Source: G965197675 sp965197675 (GTDB lineage Bacteria; Chloroflexota; Dehalococcoidia; Plut-88900). From it: 64,000 bases of DNA. A program made the translations under genes and the position numbers. The stretch lies in NCBI GenBank assembly GCA_965197675.1, contig OZ240221.1:1302001-1366000 (forward strand). Direction: 5' to 3'. Below, one piece after another: positions 43,197 through 54,400 of this stretch. The notes under the pieces are model-generated. The model saw only the letters and a program-made list of their open reading frames with translations, ran no database searches and had not been told where the DNA came from. The stretch's first letter is position 1. Every line of letters starts with the position of its first letter.

Positions 43197-44870
43197 ATGC
43201 GTGAGTACGATCTTGTTATTCGTGGTGGAACCATAGTTGATGGGACGGGTGTGCCTCGGTATAAGGCTGATCTGGCCGTCAAGAGTGGAAGAGTAGCCAA
43301 GATCAGTGGCGTGATCAAAGCTGGCGCCGGCAAAGAGATCGATGCCAGTGGTTGCATAGTTGCTCCCGGCGTCCTCGATCTACACACTCACTACGAGGCG
43401 CAGCTAAACTGGGACCCTTACGCATCCCTGTCTGGATGGTTTGGGGTCACGTCGGTCACGGTGGGGCAATGCGGCTTCGGATTTGCACCCACCAAGCCCC
43501 AAGACCGTGACCTGAACATGCGTATGATGAATCGCATAGAGGCCATTCCCCTAGAGTCTATGAGACAGGGAATGCGCTGGGACTGGATAACCTTCCCCGA
43601 GTTCCTGAACAGCCTGGAGCACCACGGGTTGGGAATCAACGTAGGCTCACTGTTTCCCTTCTCACCCCTGAGGGGATACGTCTTGGGAATGATGGAGGCT
43701 CGCGAGAGGACGTCAGTTACAGAATCTGAACTGAACCAGATGAAGCAAATCTTCTACGAGGCTATGCAGGCTGGAGCCTTCGGCTTCTCCGCCGACAAGA
43801 ACATGGAAGACCGGCCCGAGGACGGTGGATACCTCCCGAGTCACGTAGCTTCTGACGAGGAATTCCTGGCCATGGCTGAGGTTCTGGGGGAATTTGGGGT
43901 GGGCCACATCGGCTGGACCATCTTTATGTCCCAGGACCCTGGGCACGAGAGACAGTTGATGAAGCAGATGATGGATCTGAGCGGTCGCCCCCTTCAAGTC
44001 GCTCCTGAGGAGGGCAGTGATTCTGAGGTATGGGTAAGGGCTATGAGAGAGCAGGGTTATCCCGTCCTATCTCAAGAGTTCGCCATGACTGACAGCTCTG
44101 CCCATTTCACATTGGCGGAGTACAACCTGTTCGATTACATGCCCAACTGGGTACAACCCTTCGTTGGAACTCCGGAAGAGAGAGCCGCGAAGCTTAGAGA
44201 CTCGGATGCCCGAGTAGCAATGAAACGGGACGTGACGGAAAGGCCCCACCACAGAACTGACTGGGCAACTGTCAAGGTGGAAGAAGTGGTACACGAACGG
44301 AACTACAAGTACGAAGGTTACTCCATCCGGGACATCGCCAAAATGGACAACAAAGACGGCCTAGACGCCTTCTTAGACTTGGCCTTGGACGAAGACCTGA
44401 AGACCACTTTCAGCCACCAATTGGCAGACCCTGCCAGGAGAGAGCGGATCCAGGACCCCTTTGGCCATGTTTCCGTCTCCGATGGCGGCGCCCACACACG
44501 ATTCTTGGCTCAAAGCACCTGGCCTGTCGACTTTCTGTCCCACTGGATACGAGACAAGGAGATCATGACTTTGGAGGAGGCCCACTATAAGATAAGCTCT
44601 CTGCCAGCATGGATGAGCGACTTCAAAGACCGAGGTATGCTTAGAGTTGGGAACTGGGCCGATATAATCGTATACAACCAGGAAGAGTTGGGCGTCCTTT
44701 ACGATAAGCCCACCTTCGCCAACGATTTCCCTGGCGGCGAGCGCAGACGCATTCAGAAACCCAAGGGGCTGCGATACACCATAGTCAACGGCGGGGTAAC
44801 CTTCGAAGAGAACAACTGCACTGGCAGCTTGCCTGGCAAGCTCCTCCGAAGCTGTGACGTGGTAAGCTGA
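43197..44870 (+). CDS. N-acyl-D-amino-acid deacylase-type amidohydrolase
   Basis: A 557-residue amidohydrolase. The N-terminus YDLVIRGGTIVDGTGVPRYKADLAV is typical; LDLHTHYEAQLNWDP gives the metal-binding HxH near residue 66, then VTVGQCGFGFAP, which in the D-aminoacylase family provides the metal-bridging Cys. DGGAHTRF near residue 425 and a C-terminal GNWADIIVYNQEELG complete the fold. The family hydrolyses N-acyl-D-amino acids, but many environmental members have unknown substrates. AGGAGG precedes ATG 43197. A hairpin terminator follows at 44898, so it is monocistronic. Confidence 0.85.
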   Translation: MREYDLVIRGGTIVDGTGVPRYKADLAVKSGRVAKISGVIKAGAGKEIDASGCIVAPGVLDLHTHYEAQLNWDPYASLSGWFGVTSVTVGQCGFGFAPTKPQDRDLNMRMMNRIEAIPLESMRQGMRWDWITFPEFLNSLEHHGLGINVGSLFPFSPLRGYVLGMMEARERTSVTESELNQMKQIFYEAMQAGAFGFSADKNMEDRPEDGGYLPSHVASDEEFLAMAEVLGEFGVGHIGWTIFMSQDPGHERQLMKQMMDLSGRPLQVAPEEGSDSEVWVRAMREQGYPVLSQEFAMTDSSAHFTLAEYNLFDYMPNWVQPFVGTPEERAAKLRDSDARVAMKRDVTERPHHRTDWATVKVEEVVHERNYKYEGYSIRDIAKMDNKDGLDAFLDLALDEDLKTTFSHQLADPARRERIQDPFGHVSVSDGGAHTRFLAQSTWPVDFLSHWIRDKEIMTLEEAHYKISSLPAWMSDFKDRGMLRVGNWADIIVYNQEELGVLYDKPTFANDFPGGERRRIQKPKGLRYTIVNGGVTFEENNCTGSLPGKLLRSCDVVS

Positions 44871-44897
44871 CCTATCATCCACCCTTAAGCACCGCTA

Positions 44898-44926
44898 ATA
44901 AGGGGCGCTCAAAGGGCGCCCCTTAT
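44898..44926 (+). terminator. Hairpin terminator after the D-aminoacylase-like gene
   Basis: An 11-bp perfect stem ATAAGGGGCGC (44898-44908) and GCGCCCCTTAT (44916-44926) with a 7-base loop lies 28 bases after the stop. Only a weak T-rich tail follows. Confidence 0.65.
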
Positions 44927-45116
44927 CCGTATCATCGTTCAATGGCCTATCTGTGCGTAGCGGTACTACCTTTCTATGGGGTCTACCCCACGATTGCTCA
45001 GAAACCGAGCATCTTGACTATGGTGAGCAGGGCCAAGGTATTCCACTCGGGACCATCGCTATACTGTCGAACCCAAGAAGTCCAACCCAAGCCTCCACGA
45101 AGAGCAGTCCTTGATT

Positions 45117-45125
45117 TGATATAAT
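45117..45125 (+). promoter_or_regulatory. Extended -10 promoter of the CoA-transferase gene
   Basis: TGATATAAT (45117-45125) repeats the motif found before the D-aminoacylase-like gene, with no clear -35. It lies 36 bases before the ATG at 45161. The rest of the 44.93-45.15 kb gap shows no gene. Confidence 0.5.
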
Positions 45126-45160
45126 GAGCCATCACGCGCTAGGAGGTAGTGTTAGCAGTC

Positions 45161-46369
45161 ATGGACATGGCACTGGAAGGCGTAAGAGTCATTGATTTGA
45201 CCCAGTTCGAGGCGGGCACCACTTGCACCCAGGCCCTGGCCTGGCTTGGCGCAGATGTCATAAAGGTGGAGATGCCCGGCAGGGGCGACCCTGGGAGACT
45301 CGATGGTACGGATATAGAAGGCTACGATAGCTACTACTTCATAATTCTCAACTGCAACAAGCGAAGCATTACCCTCAACCTCAAAAGCGAAAAGGGTAAG
45401 GAGATATTCTTCGACCTGGTGAAGAAAGGGGACGTGGTCGCCGAGAACCTGGGGCCGGGCACGCTAGAGAGGCTTGGGCTGGACTATGATGTGCTATCCA
45501 AGATCAATCCAAGAATTATCCTCGCCAGGCTCAAGGGGTTTGGCACCTACGGCCCTTACAGCAAATACAAGAGCTTCGATATGATAGCCCAGACCACCGG
45601 TGGGGCCGTCGCCCTCACCGGAGACCCTAACGGTCCTCCCTACCTCTCCGGCACCACCACTGGAGATATCGGCACAGGTTACCATTTGGGCCTGGGAGTT
45701 ATGGGAGCCTTGTGGCAGCGTGAGAAGACGGGCAAAGGGCAGGTGGTCGAAGTGTCAATGCAGGATGCGATAGTTAGCTTCGCTCGTGTGACTATGCATG
45801 CTTATTACTATGATGGCGAGGCTCCACCCCGACGCGGTACCACCTCGGAGTTCAACGTGCCCGGCGATCTATACAGATGTAAGCCCGGGGGACCCGACGA
45901 TTACGTTTATGTCTATCTCAGCTCAGTAATTGGTCAGACCCTTTGGAACCCACTCCTCGAGCTCATGGGAAGGGAAGATCTGGTAGGCGATTGCAGATAC
46001 TCGGATAACGACTCCAGGAAGAAAAATGCTATAGAGGTCAACCAGATCATCGAAGAGTGGACTATGAAGCACACCAAGCACGAGGTGATGAAGATACTGG
46101 GTGAGATGGGTATTCCTTGTGGAGCGTGCCTGAACGCAGTGGACATCCATTCAGACCCTCATCTCATCGAGAGAGAAATGATCGTGCCTGTAGACCATCC
46201 TCAGAGAGGAACTTTTTCCCTGCCGGGGAACCCCATAAAGATGTCCGACTCTTCATTAAAAGTCACTGCCGCTCCTCTATTGGGACAACACACTGATGAG
46301 GTGTTAACTGAGCTTCTGGATTTCAGCAAAGAAGAAGTGGCCAAACTCAGGGAAGATCAGGTCATCTAG
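45161..46369 (+). CDS. CaiB/BaiF family CoA transferase (formyl-CoA transferase-like)
   Basis: About 402 residues from ATG 45161, or 406 from GTG 45149; AGGAGG at 45141-45146 is too close to the GTG and somewhat far from the ATG, so the start is open. The class III CoA-transferase pattern is clear: RVIDLTQFEAGT, LGADVIKVE, LNCNKRSITLNL, and VEVSMQDAIVSF, whose Asp (about residue 202) forms the acyl-aspartate intermediate. This class moves CoA between organic acids such as formate/oxalate, carnitine or succinate/itaconate. The substrate is unknown here. Confidence 0.87.
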   Translation: MDMALEGVRVIDLTQFEAGTTCTQALAWLGADVIKVEMPGRGDPGRLDGTDIEGYDSYYFIILNCNKRSITLNLKSEKGKEIFFDLVKKGDVVAENLGPGTLERLGLDYDVLSKINPRIILARLKGFGTYGPYSKYKSFDMIAQTTGGAVALTGDPNGPPYLSGTTTGDIGTGYHLGLGVMGALWQREKTGKGQVVEVSMQDAIVSFARVTMHAYYYDGEAPPRRGTTSEFNVPGDLYRCKPGGPDDYVYVYLSSVIGQTLWNPLLELMGREDLVGDCRYSDNDSRKKNAIEVNQIIEEWTMKHTKHEVMKILGEMGIPCGACLNAVDIHSDPHLIEREMIVPVDHPQRGTFSLPGNPIKMSDSSLKVTAAPLLGQHTDEVLTELLDFSKEEVAKLREDQVI

Positions 46370-46500
46370 GAATCGCTTCCCACACATGTTACACACATAG
46401 TCGCCGGGGCCCGAGTTGCGGACTCCCTGGGCTACAGGTGAGCATTATTGAGCTGAATGCCCACGTGCTTGCATTGTGGGTCCCTTCGGATAGGAATTAG

Positions 46501-47007
46501 ATGACTCCGACACGCACGCCGTTTGCATGGAGACCCCTCTACCTGATCGGAGCGGCGAGCGTGACTATTCTCACTATTTTTTCCTGCGGTGTAGTCCTCT
46601 TCGCAATGTCCGCCGATTCATCTGATGAGCCCACAACAGAGTTCGACCCCGATCTAGCAGAGAGGTACATGGCCAGAGCCCTCTCCTCCGCCGATCGAGG
46701 AAATTTTGAGGAAGCATTAGATGACTTCACGCGGGCAATCGATCTAAATCCCACCTCAGCCCAAGGCTACTACAACAGGGGGATCACATACATCAACTTG
46801 GGGGCCTATCAGAAGGCCGTGGATGATTTCACTGAAGCTGTGGAGTTGAGGCCTGAACACACTGATGCCTATACCAACCGGGCTCTCTCTTACGCGCTCT
46901 TGGGCCTGGAGTCAGAAGCTGGCGCGGACTTGGAGCGTGCAGTAGAGCTGGGTGCGGATAGAGAGTTGCTGGTACAGGTGATCAATGAAGCCTTGAATGC
47001 CCAGTAG
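46501..47007 (+). CDS. TPR-repeat protein with N-terminal membrane anchor
   Basis: A 168-residue protein. Residues about 12-34 (YLIGAASVTILTIFSCGVVLF) form a membrane anchor or uncleaved signal. Three tetratricopeptide repeats follow from residue ~50: ADRGNFEEALDDFTRAIDLNP, a second beginning AQGYYNRGITYINLG, and a third beginning TDAYTNRALSYALLG. TPRs bind partner proteins; the partner is unknown. ATG 46501 has a weak ribosome binding site. It is the last gene before the transposon-flanked 16S unit. Confidence 0.8.
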   Translation: MTPTRTPFAWRPLYLIGAASVTILTIFSCGVVLFAMSADSSDEPTTEFDPDLAERYMARALSSADRGNFEEALDDFTRAIDLNPTSAQGYYNRGITYINLGAYQKAVDDFTEAVELRPEHTDAYTNRALSYALLGLESEAGADLERAVELGADRELLVQVINEALNAQ

Positions 47008-47050
47008 AGTTGCCGATTCGAGGCTGAGCAAAGCGACTTTACGCCATTCC

Positions 47051-47420
47051 TGATCTCGTTCAGATTGATAGATGACACATAGAATAGTGTCATCATGAAA
47101 ATAATCAGAGCAGGCTACCGAGGCTCAGAGAGTTTAGATAGACATCACCAACTGAGTAGATAAGGACGGCTCGGGCTTAAGTGGTTTGACTACTACACTA
47201 CGGTATTAGCTGGCAGGCCTTCCAGCGTGTAAGAGAAGGGCGGGGTATTTTGATCGGTGCCATCCAATCTTGGTCTCACCTGTCGGCGCCTGGGGGTGCA
47301 GCCATCCCAGAAGCCCACACGGAGAGGATCCAGAGGGAAGCTTCCCTCTCGCAAGTGGGTTGGGGGCGCATCCCACAGATACAAAACCTACCTGGGCGGG
47401 CGGGTCCAACCCCAGGCTGA
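47051..47420 (+). mobile_element. Decayed IS481-like element, copy B (left of 16S)
   Basis: The left of two direct copies around the 16S gene. It begins TGATCTCGTTCAG, has the small hairpin GACAC...GTGTC, then ATG 47095 and MKIIRAGYRGSESLDRHHQL before stops break the frame. A later block matching copy C (CAGATACAA, then CCTACCTGGGCGGG) lies at about 47377-47402. Roughly 150 bases between these blocks (47240-47370) are GC-rich and unrelated to any gene. No transposase activity could remain. Confidence 0.7.
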
Positions 47421-47548
47421 TGAAAAACCCAATCAAAATGTAACCAGGTCTTCATGCCTGGGAGACCCGTAAAACAAAAATCTTTTCAAAACTCAATCAA
47501 TTCTCAAAGGACCGCAAGCCCAGTCGGGTTATAATGCAGGGCAATCCC

Positions 47549-47578
47549 TTGACACGGAAAAGAGGGCAATGCTAATAT
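47549..47578 (+). promoter_or_regulatory. Promoter of the 16S rRNA gene
   Basis: A perfect TTGACA (47549-47554) and TAATAT (47573-47578) are 18 bases apart. An A/T-rich stretch at 47471-47500 upstream may act as an UP element. A perfect TATAAT at 47530-47535 could serve as a second start but has no good -35. Confidence 0.7.
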
Positions 47579-47592
47579 AGGCTAGATCTATA

Positions 47593-47622
47593 GCACCTTA
47601 ATAACTAAATAGTGGAAGAAAG
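47593..47622 (+). promoter_or_regulatory. 5' half of the pre-16S processing stem
   Basis: This 30-base leader segment (GCACCTTA...AGAAAG) is complementary to 49350-49379 beyond the 3' end of 16S, with 26 Watson-Crick pairs out of 30 and the rest mostly wobble-compatible. It would form the RNase III-type stem that loops out the whole precursor 16S rRNA. Confidence 0.8.
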
Positions 47623-47642
47623 GTAAGGTTCGCGAGTAAATT

Positions 47643-49252
<1,610 letters not shown>

Positions 49253-49349
49253 GGGAGTGTTAACCTCTAGCATCAAATGCTAGAGGCTAGCTTCCAGGTC
49301 GATCCCTTCAGTTTAACTGGAGGGTTACCAAGCCCCACGAAAGTGGGCC

Positions 49350-49379
49350 CTTTCTTTCACTATTTAGCTGCTAAGGTGC
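49350..49379 (+). promoter_or_regulatory. 3' half of the pre-16S processing stem
   Basis: CTTTCTTTCACTATTTAGC followed by TGCTAAGGTGC pairs with the leader at 47593-47622. It begins 100 bases after the mature 3' end. Smaller hairpins (CCTCTAGCAT/ATGCTAGAGG at about 49264-49286) lie between. Confidence 0.8.
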
Positions 49380-49381
49380 CT

Positions 49382-49417
49382 AAATGAGGGTCTATCAACT
49401 TGATAGACCCTCATTTT
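49382..49417 (+). terminator. Rho-independent terminator of the 16S unit
   Basis: AATGAGGGTCTATCAA (49383-49398) is followed after one base by its exact inverse (49400-49415) and TTTTATT. It sits 3 bases after the processing stem, so the transcript ends right after 16S and contains no other rRNA. Confidence 0.88.
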
Positions 49418-49449
49418 ATTCCTCTTCAGTTGCTACACTACTCCGTCTG

Positions 49450-49930
49450 TGATCTCGTTCAGAGTGATCGACGACACATAGAATAGTGTCATCATGAAGA
49501 TAATCAGAGCAGTCTACCGGGGATCAGAGAGATTAGACAGAGATCACCAGCTTAGCAGAGAAGGCCGACGCAGACTTAAGCAGTTTGACTATTGCCAAGC
49601 CTATGGGAACAACGCTGTCCTCACCTGTCGCTACTATGGCATTAGCCGCCGGACCTTCCAGTGGTGGAACCTGTCTTCCCTGCCTGCACGGAGGGAGTCA
49701 AGAGGAGTACATCCCTCTGGCTAGGGGCTTGTAGAATGTGTCCCCAGATACAAGAACCTACCTGGGCGGGTGGGTGGATCCAAGGTGGGTGCCTTTCTGA
49801 GACAGGCTCTCACAGAGCCTCCTCTCAGTGTCGTATCCACCCTGAACCGTCATCTGAGAGAGTGGGAGCAGGTATACAACACGGTGCGCCCCAACCAAGC
49901 TCTCAGCTAGCCTTACTCCTCCTCAGTTCC
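49450..49930 (+). pseudogene. Decayed IS481-like transposase element, copy C (right of 16S)
   Basis: The best-preserved copy. After the GACAC/GTGTC hairpin, ATG 49494 opens a 76-codon frame whose helix-turn-helix part reads LKQFDYCQAYGNNAVLTCRY and GISRRTFQWW, typical of IS481/IS3-type transposase N-termini. The frame then ends; in other phases the C-terminal signature appears near 49855-49910 (REWEQVYNTVRPNQALS). The central DDE catalytic core is missing, so it is an internal deletion product. It lies in the same orientation as copy B, 2.4 kb away, with the 16S gene between. Confidence 0.75.
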
Positions 49931-50016
49931 TCCAACAACATCACAACTCAAAGAAAGGCATCTGTTCGGGCTTTATTCGGGATGAGCGCGGCGACCCTTG
50001 CTTTCTTACGGCCTTC

Positions 50017-50056
50017 GTAGATCGGGGGGCGGCAGGCTTGCCGCCCCCCGATCTAC
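50017..50056. terminator. Perfect 18-bp GC-rich palindrome
   Basis: GTAGATCGGGGGGCGGCA (50017-50034) and its exact inverse (50039-50056) enclose a 4-base loop. There is no T-run on either side. It could be a terminator, a repeat of the REP type or a transposon scar. It lies between copy C and the MFS gene; nothing else is recognisable from 49931 to 50185. Confidence 0.5.
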
Positions 50057-50185
50057 CTCAATGAAGTGATTTTCCCTTACCAAACCAAGATACAAGGTGC
50101 AAAGTGTCACTGATCTGCTGGACGAGTACACTACCTTGTAGGCGCAAGAAAGGGGTGATAGAGTGGAGGAGCCATCCTCGTCATC

Positions 50186-51418
50186 ATGACCGTGATTCCT
50201 CAAATAGCAGCCAGCGATAGCTCGACGAAGAGTCGGAACCTGTTAGCTTCTACCCTTGTATCGGGTCACGCTCTGAAGCACCTATACATGTCAGCCTTTT
50301 CCGTCATACTCCCTGAGCTGAAAGCGGGGTTGGCCCTCAGCAACACAGCAACCGGAGCCATAATAACGGCGAGGGATATTTCTAGCGGTATCATGACCCT
50401 GCCCGCCGGCTTCCTTGCAGACCGCTTCGGTACTCGATGGCCCATCATCCTGACAGCGGCCATGCTATTTCTGGCGATCGGCTATTTTCTCTCGGGAACC
50501 TTGGACAGCTATTGGCTGATACTCGGTGCAGTGATGCTGGCTGGACTCGGAGTGTCCATCTGGCATCCTGCTGCCATAGCATCCATCTCCCGACTCTTCC
50601 CACAAAAATTAGGGTTGGCGGTATCACTGCATGGCGCTGGAGGCAATACTGGTGAGGTACTTGGGCCTATCATCGCAGGAGGGATCCTGCTGACACTGGC
50701 ATGGAACGATCTCCTGCAAGTAAGCTTGCTTCCTCTTGCTTTCTCCACGGTTGTGATATGGCTCATCCTTCGTGGCATGAGGGGTCAGCAGGGAATATCC
50801 TCGTTGTCTGAATATCTTTCCGCCGTTAGCGTACTTGTTAAGAATCGTGTTGTCATGGCAGTGGTGCTTATCTCCGGTGCCAAGAGCATGAGTCATCAGG
50901 CCATCTTGATATTCATCCCCATTTACTTGCGGGAAGATCTGGGCTACTCGACATTTGTGGTTGGTGTTTATGTATCCTTGCTTCAAGCGGCCGGTATTGC
51001 AGCCCACCCCATCATGGGTTCATTATCGGATCGTATCGGGCGAAAGAAGGTCCTGACGCCGAGCATGATCGCCTTCGGTCTACTGTGCATAGCCCTAGCC
51101 TTCGCCGCTCCTGGCTGGCAGCTGACGTTGACCATCCTGACCATTGGGATTTTTGTATTCACCTTTCACGCTCTGTTCGTCGCAACGGCAATGGAAATCG
51201 CCTCGGTCGAGGTGCACGGCACCACCATAGCCCTTGTTTATGCCAGTTCTCATGCACTGGGTGCCATAGGGCCTGCTGTTGGCGGTGTCCTAGCCGACGG
51301 CTATGGTATTGGGGCCACCTTCATCTTTTCGGGAGCCATCACTTTGACGGCTGCGGTCTTTTTCTCTGGGGTAAAGTTGAACAAAGCTAAAGCAGAGCCA
51401 AGTGGCGATGTCGAATAG
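50186..51418 (+). CDS. MFS transporter
   Basis: A 410-residue major-facilitator protein with about 12 hydrophobic segments in two halves. The loop 2-3 motif GFLADRFGTRW and its counterpart GSLSDRIGRKK in the second half are both present. The N-terminal GHALKHLYMSAFSVILPELKA resembles the fosmidomycin-resistance (Fsr)-like branch of efflux carriers, but substrate cannot be read. It runs plus-strand and converges on the lhr gene with a 23-base gap. Confidence 0.87.
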   Translation: MTVIPQIAASDSSTKSRNLLASTLVSGHALKHLYMSAFSVILPELKAGLALSNTATGAIITARDISSGIMTLPAGFLADRFGTRWPIILTAAMLFLAIGYFLSGTLDSYWLILGAVMLAGLGVSIWHPAAIASISRLFPQKLGLAVSLHGAGGNTGEVLGPIIAGGILLTLAWNDLLQVSLLPLAFSTVVIWLILRGMRGQQGISSLSEYLSAVSVLVKNRVVMAVVLISGAKSMSHQAILIFIPIYLREDLGYSTFVVGVYVSLLQAAGIAAHPIMGSLSDRIGRKKVLTPSMIAFGLLCIALAFAAPGWQLTLTILTIGIFVFTFHALFVATAMEIASVEVHGTTIALVYASSHALGAIGPAVGGVLADGYGIGATFIFSGAITLTAAVFFSGVKLNKAKAEPSGDVE

Positions 51419-51441
51419 CTACGAGGGACCCATAAGTAGCG

Positions 51442-54400
51442 CTACACGGCACGTTTCAAGGCAGGGACAGAACGTGCCTGGAGTCTGACTGTTCTCTGGA
51501 TCTCGTCATCCAGTGAACCCCTCTCCAGGAGCCTTCCTCCCTCTACAGAAGCCACTGGGACTCCATCCCTGAACATCGTGACGTTGCCCAGCACAGCAGC
51601 CACTCTAGGCCCTGGGGTTAGGATCCCTGCTAAATTCAGAGGGTCGCAGGCCGAGACCGGTAAGACGTCGCCCGTCTTTTCGCTCTTCCGTACAGACCTG
51701 AGAACGTCTACTGCCTCCGACAGGGCGAACTGTTCTCCTACAAACCCATTCACAAATCTGCCACCCCTTATCTCACCTCTGGCCTCGGCACGCCTGTATA
51801 TCTGCAGCAGATCCCTCCAGGGGGGAGCCATCGCCTCTCTGGCTAGTAGCTCTGGAAATACCAAACCATAGCGTTTGAGGAGTTGAAATGCCCTTCTCTC
51901 TTTAGCGTCTTCTGGAACTTCATTGACCTCGAGAAGAGACCACCTGGTAGTTGGACGCCTCTGTCTAGCTCTCCAACGAAGTCGACTGCTCCGTCTGATT
52001 GCAGTAGGAATTCCCGACGTCATCCTACGAAGATGGACAAACCCATCCGCCGTGGCCCGTCCGGCGGCAACCAACTGCCACAGAGCGTTCTCTACCTCTG
52101 ATGGCAATCTCCTACTATGTTTGACTATATCGGGAAGGAAAGAAGCGCCGCTACAAGAGAGCACCTTCAAAACGTCCTTAGCCAGCCCGGAGAGGCTATC
52201 GGTTTCACGGGGTAACTCATCCAGTATCCAGTCCAGGTCCTCCCTTAGGACGAGGGTGATGGGGCCGTTTCGGGAGAGAGACGCCTTGCTTACACGGGCA
52301 TCTGTTGACGGCTTGCGGCGCGCCATTCGACCCCACACCACCTCGCCCCCGAAGCTGAGACTATCTAGAAAGGCCGAAGTATAGCTCTCCATACGGGAGG
52401 ACAGTATCTCAGGCTCCCATGCACCCGCCGCCGCCTCGAAACCCTGAAGCTGCTCTACGATTTCCAGCAAGCCGCCCTCATCGTTCAACCTGAAACCGGG
52501 CTCTGCGTGTTGCCAGCGGAAGAGGAACCGAATAAAGGTAGCAGCAGGCACTGGTTCGATCTCTTTCCTCAATTGAGAAATGGTGGCTCTGTGGATACGA
52601 GCCAGTATCCGGCGATTGCAGAACTCCTCGGTATCTAGTCCTGTCCTGAAATACCCCCGTAGTACCAGCCCCTCGTTTTCCAAACGAGCAAGGGCCATCT
52701 CCGTATCAGACCGAGGCAGTCCAAGGTCTTGAGCTAGCTCCGCGGTGCTGAAAGGACCGGAGCATTCCACCCTGCCTCGCACCAGTTCTGCAATGGCATC
52801 TTCCCATGTTAAACAGCCCTCCCGGAGGAAGTGCTTGGGTGGCTGAGGTTCCAGTTTGGCACCGGGAAAGGCAGATAACACTACAGAAGCTGATTCGGTA
52901 GCAGCCCAGGCTTGAAAACCATTGGGCAAACTCAGCAACGAGGCCCGGCCCTGGTCCACCAGCTCCTCGAACCAGGTCTTCATCTCCCCTTCCGAAGCTT
53001 CCGTCTCTTTGTCATCCAAATCACTCAGGGGCATCATTCCGAGGGTCAGCAGAGCGTCGTGAAGTTCTTCGAGGTTTCTTATTCGCGGCCATGCATCCTT
53101 AGCAGCGATCTCTATGGACTCCTGATCCAACGCGCCCAGATCCCTGGAGTCTTCAGGAAGAGCACGACGCAGGGTAACAGCACGAGAGCGACGCTCCTCT
53201 AATGGCGCATCGTCAAGGAAGGCATAAGGCATGGCATTGAGAGTTTGATGACAGAACACCGATGGCTGAGTTGTATCACGGGCATAGGTCTCTATCTCCC
53301 CCAGCTCAATATTCTGCAGAACGTCTTTGAGACCATCCAAATCCATAGCCTCAGTCAGGCAGTCTCGCATCGTTTCGAACACCAAGGGATGATCCGGAGG
53401 CTCTATATCTCCCGCCCTCATGTTATCCTGACACTGGGCCTGGGCAGGAAATACAGCCGCCAGCAGGTCATCGGCTCTCATTCGCTGCAGAGGGGGCGGG
53501 ATCTTGCGGCCACTCGTGTGTCTCAATATCGCCAGCGCGCGAGTTGCATTCCACCGCCATCGAGTCTGAAAGAATGGAGCTTGAAGGGAAGCTTGGGTCA
53601 GTACCCGCTCTATATTGCGAGGTGAAAGAAGTCTGAATACATCCGCTAGCGGGAAGGACAGGTTAGGTCCCAGCGAGAAGTTCAAGCCGTCGTCGGTGGC
53701 GGATGCCTGAAGCTCGAAGTTGAAGCTGCGGCAGATCTGTTTTCTTAGGGCCAACCCCCACGCCCGATTTATTCGGCTGCCCAGCGGTGAGTGTATGATT
53801 ACCTGGGTACCTCCACTCTCGTCGAAGAAACGCTCCGCAATAATCTTGTTCGAAGTCGGAACTCCTCCCAGGATGCGTTTTCCCTCTATTAGATAGTCCA
53901 CGACCTGCTCTGCACCAGCTCTCGAAATACCTGTCTCTTGGACCAGCCAATCCTTAGCTTCTTCAGGTGTATCCAGCCGGTTGTCCAGATCATTCCGCAG
54001 CTGGGAGACCTCCTCAGATAGTTCCCGAGTCCTTCCCGGAGCCTCGCCGAGCCAGAAGGGTATGCTGGGAGCAGCGCCCTGAGCGTCCTCCACGCGCACC
54101 CTGCCGCTTTCAACCCTTCGAATGCGCCATGGGATGTTGCCCAGGAGGAACACGTCTCCGGCAAGGCTCTCGATGGCAAAGTCCTCGTTTACCGTTCCCA
54201 CGAAAGTGCCCTCGGGATCAGCGACTACATTGTAGTCCGCTGTATGCGGGATAGCGCCTCCACTGGTCAACGCCGCTAGCCGAGCCCCTTTTCGACCCCG
54301 CAGCACCTTGTTGACTCCATCCCTGTGGAGGTAAGCAGCCCTTCTTCCCTCTCTCGGAGCGACACCCCTGGAGAGCACCTCTATAACCTGGTCATACTTC

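Noticed and set aside
47530..47535. Perfect TATAAT upstream of the 16S gene as the main promoter
   Set aside because: No acceptable -35 lies 16-18 bases before it; the TTGACA-18-TATAAT-like pair just downstream is better.
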